From Loigolactobacillus jiayinensis (GTDB lineage: Bacteria > Bacillota > Bacilli > Lactobacillales > Lactobacillaceae): DNA of 64,000 bases. The notes below the pieces were generated by a model. The model had not been told where the DNA came from, did not search any database, and worked only from the letters and a program-made list of their open reading frames with translations. The stretch is taken from assembly GCF_003946445.1 (NCBI RefSeq), contig NZ_RHOF01000003.1, positions 48,695 through 112,694 of the forward strand. Reading direction: 5' to 3'. Below, one piece after another: positions 7,664 to 17,525 of the stretch (position 1 is the first letter of the stretch; the number at the start of each line of letters is the position of its first letter). The translations under genes and the position numbers were made by a program.

Positions 7664-9079
7664 TTAGTACTCAGTTTTCTCAAAGAAGTGGAACCAGTCG
7701 TGGGCATTATTATACGAAATATCCTCGACCATTTTACCGAGCGTTGCGTCGTCATCTGGTAATTGGCCACGTTGAACCCATTCGCCAAGTAATTCGCACA
7801 AAACACGACGGAAGTATTCATGGCGTGTCCAAGATAAGAAGCTCCGTGAATCAGTCAGCATACCAACAAAGTTTGGTAGGCAGCTTTCTTGGGCCATAAC
7901 GGTTAATTGTTTGCGCATAAACTCGCGGGTATCGTTAAACCACCAGCCACAGCCTAATTGCAATTTTTGTTTAACGTCTTTTTGGTAGCAGCCCATCATT
8001 GTTGCCATTGGCATCCAATCATTGGCGTTCAACGAATACAAAATCGTCCGTGGTACGTTATCTTCGTCTTCCATCGACTGGAATAAGTTAGTCAATGGTT
8101 CCGCAATTGGCCGATCGTTCATGGCATCAAAGCCAGTGTCAGGGCCAACTTTGTTGAACATTGCTGTATTTAAATCACGGAAAGCATGGATATGGAATTG
8201 CATTGTCCAATCACGTTGATGGTATTCGCGCATGAAGGCCTTCAATAAAGCAGTCCGGTATTGCGCAACCTCTTCGTCAGATAATTTCTCCCCAGCCCGT
8301 GCTTTGGCCACAACTTTGTCCAATTCAGCAGCGGTTGCGTCAGCGTAGACCACAATGTCCAAAGCATGGTCAGCTAATTTACAGCCTAAGGAAGCAAAAT
8401 AGTCCAAGCGTTGATGTAACGCTGCAACCACGTCCGCGAAGCTGTTAATGGCCACACCAGATACTTCAGCTAGTTTGGCCACATAGTCACCATAGCCAGG
8501 CTTAGTGATATTCAAAATTTTGTCTGGTCGAAAAGCTGGTAAGGTTTTGAAGGCTTTTTCGGATTGCAATAACTTGTGATATTTCAGATCATCGATAGGA
8601 TCATCTGTAGTACAAACCACACGCACATTGAACCGTTTGATCAAGTTGCGCCGTTTGAAAGCATCGGTTGCCAACAAGGCATTCGCTTTTTCCCAGATCT
8701 CTGGTGCTGTCTTAGTGGACAAAAGCGTATCAATACCGAAGAAACGTTTCAATTCCAAATGAGTCCATTCATACAGAGGATTGCCAATAGAATGTTCAAT
8801 GGTGTAGGCCCAAGCTTTGAATTTGTCGTAAGGATCGCCATCGCCAGTGATCAGCTTTTCAGGAACGCCATTTGCTCGTTCTAGACGCCACTTATAATGA
8901 TCACCATAAGTCCCAGATACCAGCCAAGCTTCAGTTAAATTTTCAAAGTTTTTATTTTCGTAAATTTCTACTGGATTCAAGTGACAGTGATAGTCAATGA
9001 TTGGCATACCTTCTGCGTGTTGATGATAAAGTCGTTTTGCCGTATCGGTGGTCAATAAGAAATCCTTGTCCAAAAACAT
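7664..9079 (-). CDS. uxaC: Glucuronate isomerase (uronate isomerase)
   Basis: Isomerises D-glucuronate to D-fructuronate and D-galacturonate to D-tagaturonate, the entry reaction for both uronates. At 471 residues it matches the family length. Visible features are MPIIDYHCHLNPVEIYENK (metal-binding HCH motif near residue 30), VVCTTDDPIDDLKYH, FHIHAFRDLN and the late LTDSRSFLSWTRHEYFRRVL segment. Start ATG is preceded by AGGGGAC. It follows uxaA by 111 bp and precedes the GPH transporter gene, within the leftward uxa operon. Confidence 0.97.
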   Translation of the reverse strand: MFLDKDFLLTTDTAKRLYHQHAEGMPIIDYHCHLNPVEIYENKNFENLTEAWLVSGTYGDHYKWRLERANGVPEKLITGDGDPYDKFKAWAYTIEHSIGNPLYEWTHLELKRFFGIDTLLSTKTAPEIWEKANALLATDAFKRRNLIKRFNVRVVCTTDDPIDDLKYHKLLQSEKAFKTLPAFRPDKILNITKPGYGDYVAKLAEVSGVAINSFADVVAALHQRLDYFASLGCKLADHALDIVVYADATAAELDKVVAKARAGEKLSDEEVAQYRTALLKAFMREYHQRDWTMQFHIHAFRDLNTAMFNKVGPDTGFDAMNDRPIAEPLTNLFQSMEDEDNVPRTILYSLNANDWMPMATMMGCYQKDVKQKLQLGCGWWFNDTREFMRKQLTVMAQESCLPNFVGMLTDSRSFLSWTRHEYFRRVLCELLGEWVQRGQLPDDDATLGKMVEDISYNNAHDWFHFFEKTEY

Positions 9080-9120
9080 GTTTAAGTCCCCTTTTATATT
9101 TGTTAATTATTGAGCTAGTT

Positions 9121-9164
9121 GTGACATAAAATTAACCGCTTGGATCAGCAGTTAATTTATCACA
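9121..9164. repeat. Inverted repeat in the uxaA-uxaC gap
   Basis: TGTGACATAAAATTAAC and GTTAATTTATCACA flank a 14-nt loop; the left arm has three extra bases. No T run follows in either direction, so it is not a classic terminator. It may be an mRNA stem-loop. Confidence 0.4.
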
Positions 9165-9190
9165 CATACCAGCATAAAACGCTTGTGTAA

Positions 9191-10693
9191 TTATTCAGTA
9201 ACCCCAGTTTTGAAAATAGCTAAACCGTGAATGCCATACTTTTCGTTATTAGTTTTTTCACCGCTAGCGACATCGATAATATATTGAATGAATTCGTCAG
9301 CTAAATCAGCCATTGATTTCTCCAACAATTGGCCAGCATCAAAGTCGATCCAGCGTGGCTTTTTGTTCGCAATATAAGAATTAGATGCGACTTTAACAGT
9401 AGGTACATAGGTAGCAAATGGCGTCCCACGGCCGGTAGTAAACAAGACCATTTGGCAATCTGCTGAAGCTTCCGCAGAAGAAGACACCAAATCATTGCCT
9501 GGTGATTGTAATAAAGTTAAGCCGGATTGGCGAATCTTTTCACCATATTGCAACACATCATTAACCGGTGAATGGCCTGATTTTTGCGTACAACCTAACG
9601 ATTTATCTTCCAAAGTCGAAATGCCACCTTCTTTGTTGCCCGGTGAAGGATTTTCGTAAATTGGTTGATGGAAGGATTCAAAATACGCCTTAAAACCATT
9701 GATCAACTTAACGATTTTTTCAAACGTTGCTTCGTCTTTAGCCCGTGACATCAAAATCGTTTCTGCGCCAAACATTTCTGGCACTTCGCTCAAAACGGTT
9801 GAGCCGCCCTGTGCCGTCACAAAATCGGATAATTGGCCTAACAATGGATTAGCCGTTACGCCGGATAAGCCGTCGGAGCCACCGCATTTCAAGCCAATTT
9901 TTAGTTCACTTAATGGCTGTGGTGTCCGCACATCATCAGCGGCAGCATCGTTTAATTCTTCCAAATAGTCTAGTGCTAAGCCAAGTTCATCATCGACCTC
10001 TTGTGAAATCAAAAACTTCATTCGCTGCGGATCAATACCGCCTTGCGCCTCGATAGCTTTTTCCATGCCATCCATTTGATTATTTTCACAACCAAGGCCA
10101 AATATCAGCACACCACCAGCATTCGGCTGTAAGGCGGCATCAACTAAGATCTTACGAGTTTGCTCAAAATCATCACCAAGCTGTGAGCAGCCATAGGGAT
10201 GTTTCAGCAAAATTACATTGTCAAATGAGCCATTATCAGGATGCAACGCTTTAAACTGTTGGACAACGATATCCAACAACGGATTGATACAGCCAACTGT
10301 TGGGATGATGTACAAATCATTACGAATACCCACCTTGCCATTTGGCCGCTTATAACCCATAAACGTGCGACTGTCTTTTTTATCAGCGTAGACGTTAGGC
10401 AACTTTTGTGGCTGATAAGTGTACGTTAGCTCACCGTCTAAATTTGTTTTCAAGTTTTGCGTGTGCATCCACGCGCCTGCTGCAACTGCCGTTGTTGCAT
10501 GGCCAATCGGAAAGCCATATTTAACCACGTTGTCACCAACGGCAAAAGACTTCAGCGCAATTTTATGCCCACGCTTAACTTCCTCGCGTGTTGTTACGGT
10601 GCCTTGTGGTGTTTTTAATTCAGTGCCTGCTGGAATATCTTGCAACGCAACAGCAACAGTGTCACTAGGATTTAAAATAATGAATTGGTTCAT
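9191..10693 (-). CDS. uxaA: Altronate dehydratase
   Basis: Dehydrates D-altronate to KDG. The 500-residue protein joins the N-terminal SAF domain (about residues 1-90, with the IGHATTAVAAGAWMHTQNL segment) to the large C-terminal domain, as in full-length E. coli UxaA. Conserved segments include GYKRPNGKVGIRNDLYIIPTVGC, HPYGCSQLGDD, FGLGCENNQMDG, LKCGGSDGLSGVTANPLLG and FTTGRGTPFA. Cysteines in these motifs fit an iron-dependent dehydratase. Start ATG follows GGAGG and overlaps the uxaB stop by one base (TAATG), so the two are translationally coupled. Confidence 0.96.
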   Translation of the reverse strand: MNQFIILNPSDTVAVALQDIPAGTELKTPQGTVTTREEVKRGHKIALKSFAVGDNVVKYGFPIGHATTAVAAGAWMHTQNLKTNLDGELTYTYQPQKLPNVYADKKDSRTFMGYKRPNGKVGIRNDLYIIPTVGCINPLLDIVVQQFKALHPDNGSFDNVILLKHPYGCSQLGDDFEQTRKILVDAALQPNAGGVLIFGLGCENNQMDGMEKAIEAQGGIDPQRMKFLISQEVDDELGLALDYLEELNDAAADDVRTPQPLSELKIGLKCGGSDGLSGVTANPLLGQLSDFVTAQGGSTVLSEVPEMFGAETILMSRAKDEATFEKIVKLINGFKAYFESFHQPIYENPSPGNKEGGISTLEDKSLGCTQKSGHSPVNDVLQYGEKIRQSGLTLLQSPGNDLVSSSAEASADCQMVLFTTGRGTPFATYVPTVKVASNSYIANKKPRWIDFDAGQLLEKSMADLADEFIQYIIDVASGEKTNNEKYGIHGLAIFKTGVTE

Positions 10694-12126
10694 TAAACTT
10701 CGCCTCCAGCGTTAATATTTTGGACCGCTTGCCGTGCACCAGCTTGATCCAGAACCGTCAAATCACGATTGACCTGCGCTTCCAGTCCAGCGTATTTAGT
10801 CAAATCTTCACCCCAGAAAGCGTCATTTTGTAACGCTAACTGAACATAATCAGTAGCACCTTTAATTTTATCAAAAGCAGCTAAGATTTCTGGCGTATCG
10901 CTAGGTTCAAAGTCAGCCTTACCCGCATAAATTTTCAGATAAGCAGCCAGCGCCAATGTGATCCGTTGCGGCAACTTATTGTTCTTCGCAACATAGCGCT
11001 TAAATGTTGGTAATAGCCGTGCTTGGAATTTAGAAATACTGTTTAACGCAATTGAAGCCAATTCATGATTGACGAATGGGTTTTCGAAACGTTCCTTAAC
11101 CCCTTCCGCATAGGTTTCTAATTCTGCTTGTGGCAATTGAACCGTTGGAATAATTTCTTGATACATTTCATCATTAACGAATTTGTAGAAATCTTTATCG
11201 TTCATTACTTTGCCAACGGTATCGATACCGGCCAACCGAGCAATTGGTGACATCGTTGTATGCGGTCCATTCAACAAGGAAACTTTCCGATTGCGGTAGG
11301 GTTGCATATCGTCAGTAACGACCACATTGATGCCGGCATCCTTTAATGGTAATAATTGCTTTAACTTCTGGTCACCTTCAATGACAAAGATCAAAAACGG
11401 TTCAGCTTTAACCATCAATGAATCGCGGTAGCCCCATTCTTGTTCCAAATCAGCGGCGCGATCACGGGGATAACCAGGCACGATACGATCAACTAAAGTC
11501 GCATAGAAATCATTTTCTTGGTTGATCCAGTCGATGAAGCCTTGACCTAAATTCCAATCAGCGGCGTACTGCAAGATAATTTTTTTCAAGGTATTACCAT
11601 TATGATTGATCAATTCGCAAGGAATAATTTGGAACCCTTTCTTGCCTAATTTGAAGCGTTCATATAGCAAAGCAGTTAACTTACCAGGATAAGAATTTTG
11701 CGGTTGATCAGTTAGTTTATCGTTTGCATCGTAACTGATGCCGGCTTCAGTTGTATTAGAGAAAATAAACTGAATATTATCATCCTTGGCTAAGTCCAAA
11801 TAGCTTTGAAAATCTTCGTAAGGCCGCACCGTTCCGTTGATTGATTCAACGACTTCATGACTTTGGACCTTTTTGCCAGCTAATTTACCTTCTAGTAAAA
11901 CGGTGTATAAGTCATCTTGTTCGTCCAGCATTTTAGTCATGCCCTTATCGATCGGCTGAACCACCTTAACACCACCGTTGAAGAGTCCTTGATTGTTCAT
12001 TTGCTGAATCTGCCAATCGACAAAAGCTCTTAAAAAGTTGCCTTCGCCAAATTGAATGACCTTAGTTGGATATTTAGCCTGTTTACGAAAATTAGCGTTT
12101 AAGCGTTCTAATGTTGCTTCACTCAT
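10693..12126 (-). CDS. uxaB: Tagaturonate reductase (altronate oxidoreductase)
   Basis: NADH-dependent reduction of D-tagaturonate to D-altronate. The 477-residue protein belongs to the long-chain mannitol dehydrogenase family: N-terminal nucleotide-binding region VIQFGEGNFLRAFVDWQIQ, then the catalytic region with IIPCELINHNGNTLKKII and the NGPHTTMSPIARLAG segment with a conserved His. A GTG at 12135 is open, but AAGGAGTG overlaps it; the ATG at 12126 has normal spacing to that box and gives MSEATLERLN. First structural gene of the leftward operon, directly after the LacI regulator gene. A TGTTAACGT-type half-palindrome lies upstream. Confidence 0.95.
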   Translation of the reverse strand: MSEATLERLNANFRKQAKYPTKVIQFGEGNFLRAFVDWQIQQMNNQGLFNGGVKVVQPIDKGMTKMLDEQDDLYTVLLEGKLAGKKVQSHEVVESINGTVRPYEDFQSYLDLAKDDNIQFIFSNTTEAGISYDANDKLTDQPQNSYPGKLTALLYERFKLGKKGFQIIPCELINHNGNTLKKIILQYAADWNLGQGFIDWINQENDFYATLVDRIVPGYPRDRAADLEQEWGYRDSLMVKAEPFLIFVIEGDQKLKQLLPLKDAGINVVVTDDMQPYRNRKVSLLNGPHTTMSPIARLAGIDTVGKVMNDKDFYKFVNDEMYQEIIPTVQLPQAELETYAEGVKERFENPFVNHELASIALNSISKFQARLLPTFKRYVAKNNKLPQRITLALAAYLKIYAGKADFEPSDTPEILAAFDKIKGATDYVQLALQNDAFWGEDLTKYAGLEAQVNRDLTVLDQAGARQAVQNINAGGEV

Positions 12127-12153
12127 AAATAACACTCCTTATATTATTTTTAA

Positions 12154-12167
12154 TGCACACGTTAACA
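12154..12167. promoter_or_regulatory. LacI-type operator before uxaB
   Basis: On the minus strand it reads TGTTAACGTGTGCA and shares TGTTAACGT with the site TGTTAACGTTTTCA at 13225-13238, upstream of the adjacent LacI-family gene. The pair fits autoregulation plus control of uxaBAC. Confidence 0.5.
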
Positions 12168-12197
12168 TTTTTAATTAAAAATAAAACACCACTTAAT

Positions 12198-13205
12198 TTA
12201 GTCTGTGGCATTCAAATTTTTAACCGAATCGCGAATAATTAATTCTGGTGAGACTAGCTTTGTTTCTAACTGATATTCTGGATTATTCATAACTTGATCA
12301 AACATCTGTAACCCAAGTTCGCTTAGCTTATCAATTGGTTTACGAATCGTCGTTAATGCTGGATTAATAAATGCAGCATAGACGGAATCATCAAAACCAA
12401 TTAAGGAAATGTCCTCTGGTACGCGGACATTTAGCTCATGACAAGCTTTTAAAGCGCCAATTGCCATATCATCGTTAGCACAGAAAATTAAAGTTGGAAA
12501 CTCAGGTAAAAGTAAAATCTGCTTCATTGCCCGATAGCCACTGCTGGCATCATAAGTACCCGGCACAACCGCATCAGACAAGATGTTTAAGTGGTGCTTG
12601 TTGACGCAATCGAGGAAGGCCTTTCGCCGGATCGATGACGATTCAAAACTGTCAATTCCTTCGATCATGCCAAAAGTCTTATGGCCTAAGCGAACAGCGT
12701 ATTCCATTGCTTGATAGGTGCCAGCGTAATCGTCAAAACCGACATTAGCCACATCGTGACGCTGCAATAGTCGATTTAACACAACTAGCGGTAACCCGTT
12801 TTTCTTAACAAAATCGATAAATTCATCATCATTTTGCGATTGACTAACCACAACAACCCCATCTAACCGCGATTTAACAGCAATATTATAATTACTGAGA
12901 TCGTCGATGCCGTTAACCGATAGCATATATTCTTTATCCAAAGCATTATGTAAGCGTGTGATCACTTCGGTTAAAAAACTAGTGGATGTCCCCGTTTGGA
13001 TACTGGAGAAGAACAAACCAATCGTATATGTTTTATTATTCACCAATCCACGAGCACTTAAATTAGGCGAGTAGCCTAATTCTGTAGCAATTTTTTGAAT
13101 TTTCTGGCGGGTCTTTTCTTTGACCGCCGGATTGCCATTCAACGCACGGGAAACAGTTGTATGTGAAACTCCCGCTATCTTAGCAATTGTTTTAATCGTT
13201 GCCAT
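12198..13205 (-). CDS. LacI-family regulator, probable controller of the uxa operon
   Basis: DNA-binding repressor of 335 residues. The N-terminal HTH reads IKTIAKIAGVSHTTVSRALNG, followed by the hinge (YSPNLSARGLVNN) and a periplasmic-binding-like sensor domain with FCANDDMAIGALKA and ISLIGFDDSVYAAFINPALTTI. It is the first gene of the leftward uxa cluster, 71 bp before uxaB, so a hexuronate or an aldonate intermediate is the probable inducer. Start ATG (second of two near ATGs, frame MATIK) follows AAAGGGG by about 9 nt. A cre-like site lies upstream. It could be called ExuR- or UxuR-like only by context. Confidence 0.88.
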   Translation of the reverse strand: MATIKTIAKIAGVSHTTVSRALNGNPAVKEKTRQKIQKIATELGYSPNLSARGLVNNKTYTIGLFFSSIQTGTSTSFLTEVITRLHNALDKEYMLSVNGIDDLSNYNIAVKSRLDGVVVVSQSQNDDEFIDFVKKNGLPLVVLNRLLQRHDVANVGFDDYAGTYQAMEYAVRLGHKTFGMIEGIDSFESSSIRRKAFLDCVNKHHLNILSDAVVPGTYDASSGYRAMKQILLLPEFPTLIFCANDDMAIGALKACHELNVRVPEDISLIGFDDSVYAAFINPALTTIRKPIDKLSELGLQMFDQVMNNPEYQLETKLVSPELIIRDSVKNLNATD

Positions 13206-13567
13206 CCATGTATGCCCCTTTATCTGTTAACGTTTTCATAATAAGCGCATAATTCGCATTTGTCAACAGCTGATTGTGAAATTAAAAGCAAGCTTTTTTT
13301 ACTGCTACAATAAGTTTATTGAATACCCATTCCATTAGGTTTCACGCGCACATTTTACTAAAAACAATTGATATTAGATCTGAGTTTAGTGGTAAAAATA
13401 CAGAATTAGTTGTATCATAAATAAAGATAACCATAAAGCGCTAACAAATTGGTTAAACGCTATTTATATACTAATTTTTTTGTCTATTTATAATTTTGAG
13501 CAATAAAACGTAACAGATTTACAGTGATTACAATATTTTTGAACAATTTTAGGAGGCGCGGTCAGCT
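13206..13567. promoter_or_regulatory. Divergent promoter region between LacI and AraC regulators
   Basis: AT-rich 362-bp gap without a gene. It holds the cre-like site at 13225-13238 next to the LacI gene and a long imperfect inverted repeat at 13437-13461 with arms AGCGCTAAC and GTTAAACGCT, a plausible operator for either regulator. Confidence 0.5.
13225..13238. promoter_or_regulatory. cre-like site TGTTAACGTTTTCA
   Basis: Matches the cre consensus TGWNANCGNTNWCA at all defined positions. It is 20 bp upstream of the LacI gene start, so it may serve CcpA, the LacI protein itself, or both. Confidence 0.55.
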
Positions 13568-14536
13568 GTGAATTCAAATTTAAACGAACTACTTTATCGT
13601 GAAACTGCTGTCGAGCAGGCACAGAAAAATTCACATCAGTTTACTATGGACATCCCAGAAACATCATTGGACGAAACGCGTAATACGCTGCGATTAACCG
13701 ATAATTATTTTTTCGCCAATAAGGAGATCTTCATTAGCAAACATAACCGTTTTGCCCCTTATCCATTACACTCGCATCAATTTTTAGAATTAAATTACGT
13801 GTATTCTGGCTCGTGTCAGCAAACAATTGATGGCGTGCCGACAACCTTACAAACCGGTGATGTCGTCTTATTGGATGTTGGCTCTAAACATTCAATCGAT
13901 TATCTGGGCGAAAATGATATCCTAATCAATATTTTATTCCGTACTAAAGACATTCATATTGATCTACTAAATAAGTTAAAGAATTCGCAAAGTGCGCTTT
14001 TCAGCTTTTTACTCAATATCTCCACTGGCGATTTTAATCACCTTAAATCTTTGATTTTCCGCAATACTGGTAAAACAGGTGTTTCCACGGTCATTGAAAC
14101 GATCATGAACGAATACTTTTTCCCCCGCGAATATTCGGATGAGATCATTAGTAGTTATTTACCAATTCTATTTTTGACCTTAACTCGTGATTATAAAAAT
14201 ACGTTGATCGACGCCGGCATGGATCAATACTCTGAACCGGTGATTTTCCAAGTCCTAAATGAAATCGATCATCACTACGACACCGTGACTTTGGACTCCG
14301 TGGCCAAAAAATTAAGCTACAACAAAAATTATCTTAGCAACTTGATCAAGGCTAAAACCGGCAACACTTTCACTGAACTACTGAACAAGCAGCGCTTAAG
14401 TCGTGCCCATTTGCTAATTACCTCGACCAAAATTCCTATTTCGCGGATCATTACTGAAGTTGGTTTTTCCAACAAGAACTACTTCTACAAGAAATACAAA
14501 GAATCCTATCAACACTTGCCGACGATTGATCGGTAA
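13568..14536 (+). CDS. AraC-family regulator with cupin sensor domain
   Basis: Transcription factor of 322 residues. The N-terminal half is a cupin-type sugar-binding domain (HSHQFLELNYVYSGSCQQTIDG around residue 75, LQTGDVVLLDVGSKHSI after it). The C-terminal 100 residues hold the two AraC HTH motifs: VTLDSVAKKLSYNKNYLSNLIKAKTG and IPISRIITEVGFSNKNYFYKKYKE. GTG start is preceded by AGGAGG about 11 nt away; no better start is present. It is divergent from the LacI gene and convergent with the MHS transporter, sharing a terminator with it. The target is likely one of the flanking uronate operons. Confidence 0.87.
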   Translation: MNSNLNELLYRETAVEQAQKNSHQFTMDIPETSLDETRNTLRLTDNYFFANKEIFISKHNRFAPYPLHSHQFLELNYVYSGSCQQTIDGVPTTLQTGDVVLLDVGSKHSIDYLGENDILINILFRTKDIHIDLLNKLKNSQSALFSFLLNISTGDFNHLKSLIFRNTGKTGVSTVIETIMNEYFFPREYSDEIISSYLPILFLTLTRDYKNTLIDAGMDQYSEPVIFQVLNEIDHHYDTVTLDSVAKKLSYNKNYLSNLIKAKTGNTFTELLNKQRLSRAHLLITSTKIPISRIITEVGFSNKNYFYKKYKESYQHLPTIDR

Positions 14537-14540
14537 GCAA

Positions 14541-14582
14541 AAAGGACATTGACTTCAAAAGCTGAAGTCAATGTCCTTTTCT
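14541..14582. terminator. Bidirectional terminator between araC-type and MHS genes
   Basis: Seventeen-base arms from AAAGGACATTGACTTCA to its exact complement around the loop AAAGC, with A and T runs on the two sides. It serves both convergent genes. Confidence 0.9.
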
Positions 14583-14598
14583 TATTCTTAGTAATTTT

Positions 14599-15942
14599 CT
14601 ACATTGCATCATCTAAATCATTCAAATCACGACCTGTCGGATCAGTTGAAAGATATGCGCTTATAAAGGTGAATACAGAAAAGGCAATAATCATAATTGC
14701 AATTGGCCACCAACTACCAGTTGCTGCAGAAACCAAACTAGCTGCAATTAATGGACCAAAACCAGTTGCAATGACACCCGCAATTTCTTTTGCCAATGCC
14801 ATTAAAGTCATACGATTTTTTGACCCAAATAATTCGGCCAACATAACATTTTCCAAGGCGAATAAGCCTTGTACACCTACGTTCAGTCCAATAACCATGG
14901 CAATAGTCAATAAAACTGTATTTTTAGTCTGAATCATTAATAACATAGGAATTGCATAGATTACCATTGCACCAGATAAGATCATGTACATTTTACGACG
15001 CCCAATTTTATCACCTAAATATCCAACTAACGGGATTGTTATGAATGAAACTAACGAGGCGATAATATTTGCATCTGTTGTAACTGTCTTTTGCACACTT
15101 AAGAACGTGACCATAAATCCAGCCATATAGGTTTGTAAAATACCGCTATTACCAGCTTGCCCAAAACGTAGTCCTAATGCTACTAATAGACTTTTACCAC
15201 CTTTTCTAGACTTAGCTGGTACTTTAGTAGCAACTGTTAATTCATTATCGCGCTCTTCTTCAAGAAGTTTTTTCTTCTCTGCCATAACTGGGCTTTCTTT
15301 AATAAAAAGTCGAATTAAGACAGCAATTATCATAATAATAAATGAGGCAAAGAATGGGATCCGCCATCCCCAAGCATACAGACTCTTTTCATCTAAATTA
15401 GTCAATATTATCGTCCATACAAGATTAGCTAAGAGAGTCCCTGTAGAAGTCCCTAAGCAGACGAAACTTCCAATTAATCCTCGATTACTGCGTTTAGCAA
15501 ACTCGGCAACCATCACTCCTGCACCACTAATCTCGGCACCAGCACCAAACCCTTGCAAAATACGTAATAAAACTAGACCAAGTGGTGCCCAAATACCAAC
15601 TTGCTGATAGGTTGGTAAAAAGCCGATTGCTGTCGATGCCAATCCCATGAGCATAATAGTAACGAATAATACTGTTCTTCGACCAACTTTATCACCAAGT
15701 CGGCCAAATACATAGGCACCCACTAATCTAGCAACATAGCCTGCACCATAAGTTCCCATTGCCATTACTAATGCCATTGCTGGAGATGCTTCCGGAAAAA
15801 AGATATCACTAAAAACAATTGCTGCTGCTAATGAATAGAGTTGAAAGTCCATAAATTCCATAGCGGTACCCATCCAACCACTAGCGGTAACTTTGATTAA
15901 TTCTTTGGTATCCACATGATAATCTTGTGTTTTATTCATCAT
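14599..15942 (-). CDS. MHS-family MFS transporter (metabolite:H+ symporter), copy 1
   Basis: Intact 447-residue proton symporter of the metabolite:H+ symporter branch (ShiA/ProP relatives). Features: ASGWMGTAMEFMDFQLYSLAA in helix 1, the loop 2-3 motif GRLGDKVGRRTVL, GFGAGAEISGAGVMVAEFAKRSNRG, and a second-half GYLGDKIGRRKMY. The substrate is probably a sugar acid such as a hexonate or hexuronate because the operon encodes UxuB, UxuA and a dehydrogenase. AAGGAAAG precedes ATGATG. It lies directly downstream of a frameshifted near-copy, so it may be the only working one. Confidence 0.88.
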   Translation of the reverse strand: MMNKTQDYHVDTKELIKVTASGWMGTAMEFMDFQLYSLAAAIVFSDIFFPEASPAMALVMAMGTYGAGYVARLVGAYVFGRLGDKVGRRTVLFVTIMLMGLASTAIGFLPTYQQVGIWAPLGLVLLRILQGFGAGAEISGAGVMVAEFAKRSNRGLIGSFVCLGTSTGTLLANLVWTIILTNLDEKSLYAWGWRIPFFASFIIMIIAVLIRLFIKESPVMAEKKKLLEEERDNELTVATKVPAKSRKGGKSLLVALGLRFGQAGNSGILQTYMAGFMVTFLSVQKTVTTDANIIASLVSFITIPLVGYLGDKIGRRKMYMILSGAMVIYAIPMLLMIQTKNTVLLTIAMVIGLNVGVQGLFALENVMLAELFGSKNRMTLMALAKEIAGVIATGFGPLIAASLVSAATGSWWPIAIMIIAFSVFTFISAYLSTDPTGRDLNDLDDAM

Positions 15943-16051
15943 TTCCCAACTTTCCTTAAGTAATTACTAGGACGTAGCTTTCAAAAAACAGAGTATTATT
16001 TCTAGTTTGCTCAGGATATATCTAAATTATTATTATAGTATGTTAAAAAAA

Positions 16052-17480
16052 TTAAAGATTTTTCGGTTTCAGCGTATGCAAATTTTTCGTATCATCTTTT
16101 GAAGGTTCAGAAGTATTAGTATTATCTACTACTTCTGTTTCAGCCATAGCATCTTCTAAATCATTTAAATCCCGGCCTGTTGGATCAGTCGATGAATAAG
16201 CGCTTACAAAATCAATTAACGAAAAAACAATTATCATAATAGCAATCGGCCACCAGCTACCTGTTGCTGCAGAGACTAAACTAGCTGCAATCAACGGACC
16301 AAAACCTGTTGCAACAACACCGGCACATTCCTTTGCTAAAGCCATCAAAGTCATCCGATTGGCTGATCCAAATAACTCGGCCAACATAACATTTTCAAGA
16401 GCAAACATACCTTGAACACCAACGTTAAGTCCAATAACCATAGCAATTGTCAATAGAACCGTATTCTTAGTCTGAATCATCAGTAACATCGGAATGGCAT
16501 AAATTGCCATAGCCGCTGAAAGAATAAGATACATTTTACGACGGCCAATCTTATCACCTAGATACCCAACAATCGGAATAGTTATAAACGAAACTAAGGA
16601 GGCAATAATATTAGCATTAGTTGTAACCGTTTTTTGAATACTTAGAAAAGTTACTAGGAATCCTGCCATATAAGTTTGCAAAATACCACTGTTACCTGCT
16701 TGACCAAAACGTAAACCTAATGCTACTAAGAAACTCTTATTTATTTTTTTAGTAGGAGTTGCCTTTTTAACTGGCTCGGTACCATTAGCACGTTCCTCAG
16801 CCAACAATCTTTTCTTTTCTTCCATTACAGGTGTTTCCTTAATGAAAATTCGGATTAAAATAGCTACAATCATAATCAAGAATGAAGCAAAGAACGGAAT
16901 TCGCCATCCCCAAGCATATAGGTTCTTTTTACTTAAGTTCATCAAAATAACCGTCCAAATTAAATTAGCCAACAATGTTCCTGTTGCCGTACCTAAACAG
17001 ACAAAGCTACCAACTAATCCCCTATTACTTTTTTTTAGCAAATTCAGCAACCATAACCCCAGCACCACTAATTTCTGCACCAGCACCAAAGCCTTGAACA
17101 ATTCGTAAAAGAACCAAACTCAATGGTGCCCAAATACCTACTTGTTGATAGGTTGGTAAAAAGCCAATCGCAGTAGACGCTAATCCCATTAGCATAATTG
17201 TCATAAAGAGTACCGTTCTACGCCCAACATTGTCACCAATTCGACCAAATACATAGGCACCCAACAAACGTGCAACATAGCCCGCACCATAAGTACCCAT
17301 CGCCATTACTAGTGCCATTGCCGGAGATGCTTCTGGGAAAAAGATATCGCTAAAAACAATTGCTGCAGCTAACGAATAAAGCTGAAAATCCATAAATTCC
17401 ATAGCAGTACCCATCCAACCACTGGCAACAACTTTAACTAATTCCTTTGTCTCAATATGATAATCCTCTGTACTTTTCAT
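16052..17480 (-). pseudogene. MHS-family transporter, copy 2, interrupted by a one-base frameshift
   Basis: Close paralogue of the transporter at 14599-15942, with nearly the same order of motifs (GWMGTAMEFMDFQLYSLAAAI, GRIGDNVGRRTVL, GYLGDKIGRRKMY) and an extra C-terminal tail of about 30 residues. The reading frame breaks at a run of eight T (17029-17036; eight A in the coding strand). The first part ends EFAKKK-stop; with seven A it would read EFAKKSNRG, exactly like copy 1 (EFAKRSNRG). Hence a +1 slip in a homopolymer: a true mutation, a phase-variable tract, or a sequencing error. ATG at 17480 aligns with copy 1; a GTG at 17489 is possible. It lies 46 bp after the dehydrogenase gene. Confidence 0.85.
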
Positions 17481-17525
17481 CAATTTCACGGCTTTCCTTA
17501 AAAACGGTTGTTCTGTGTTCAAAAA

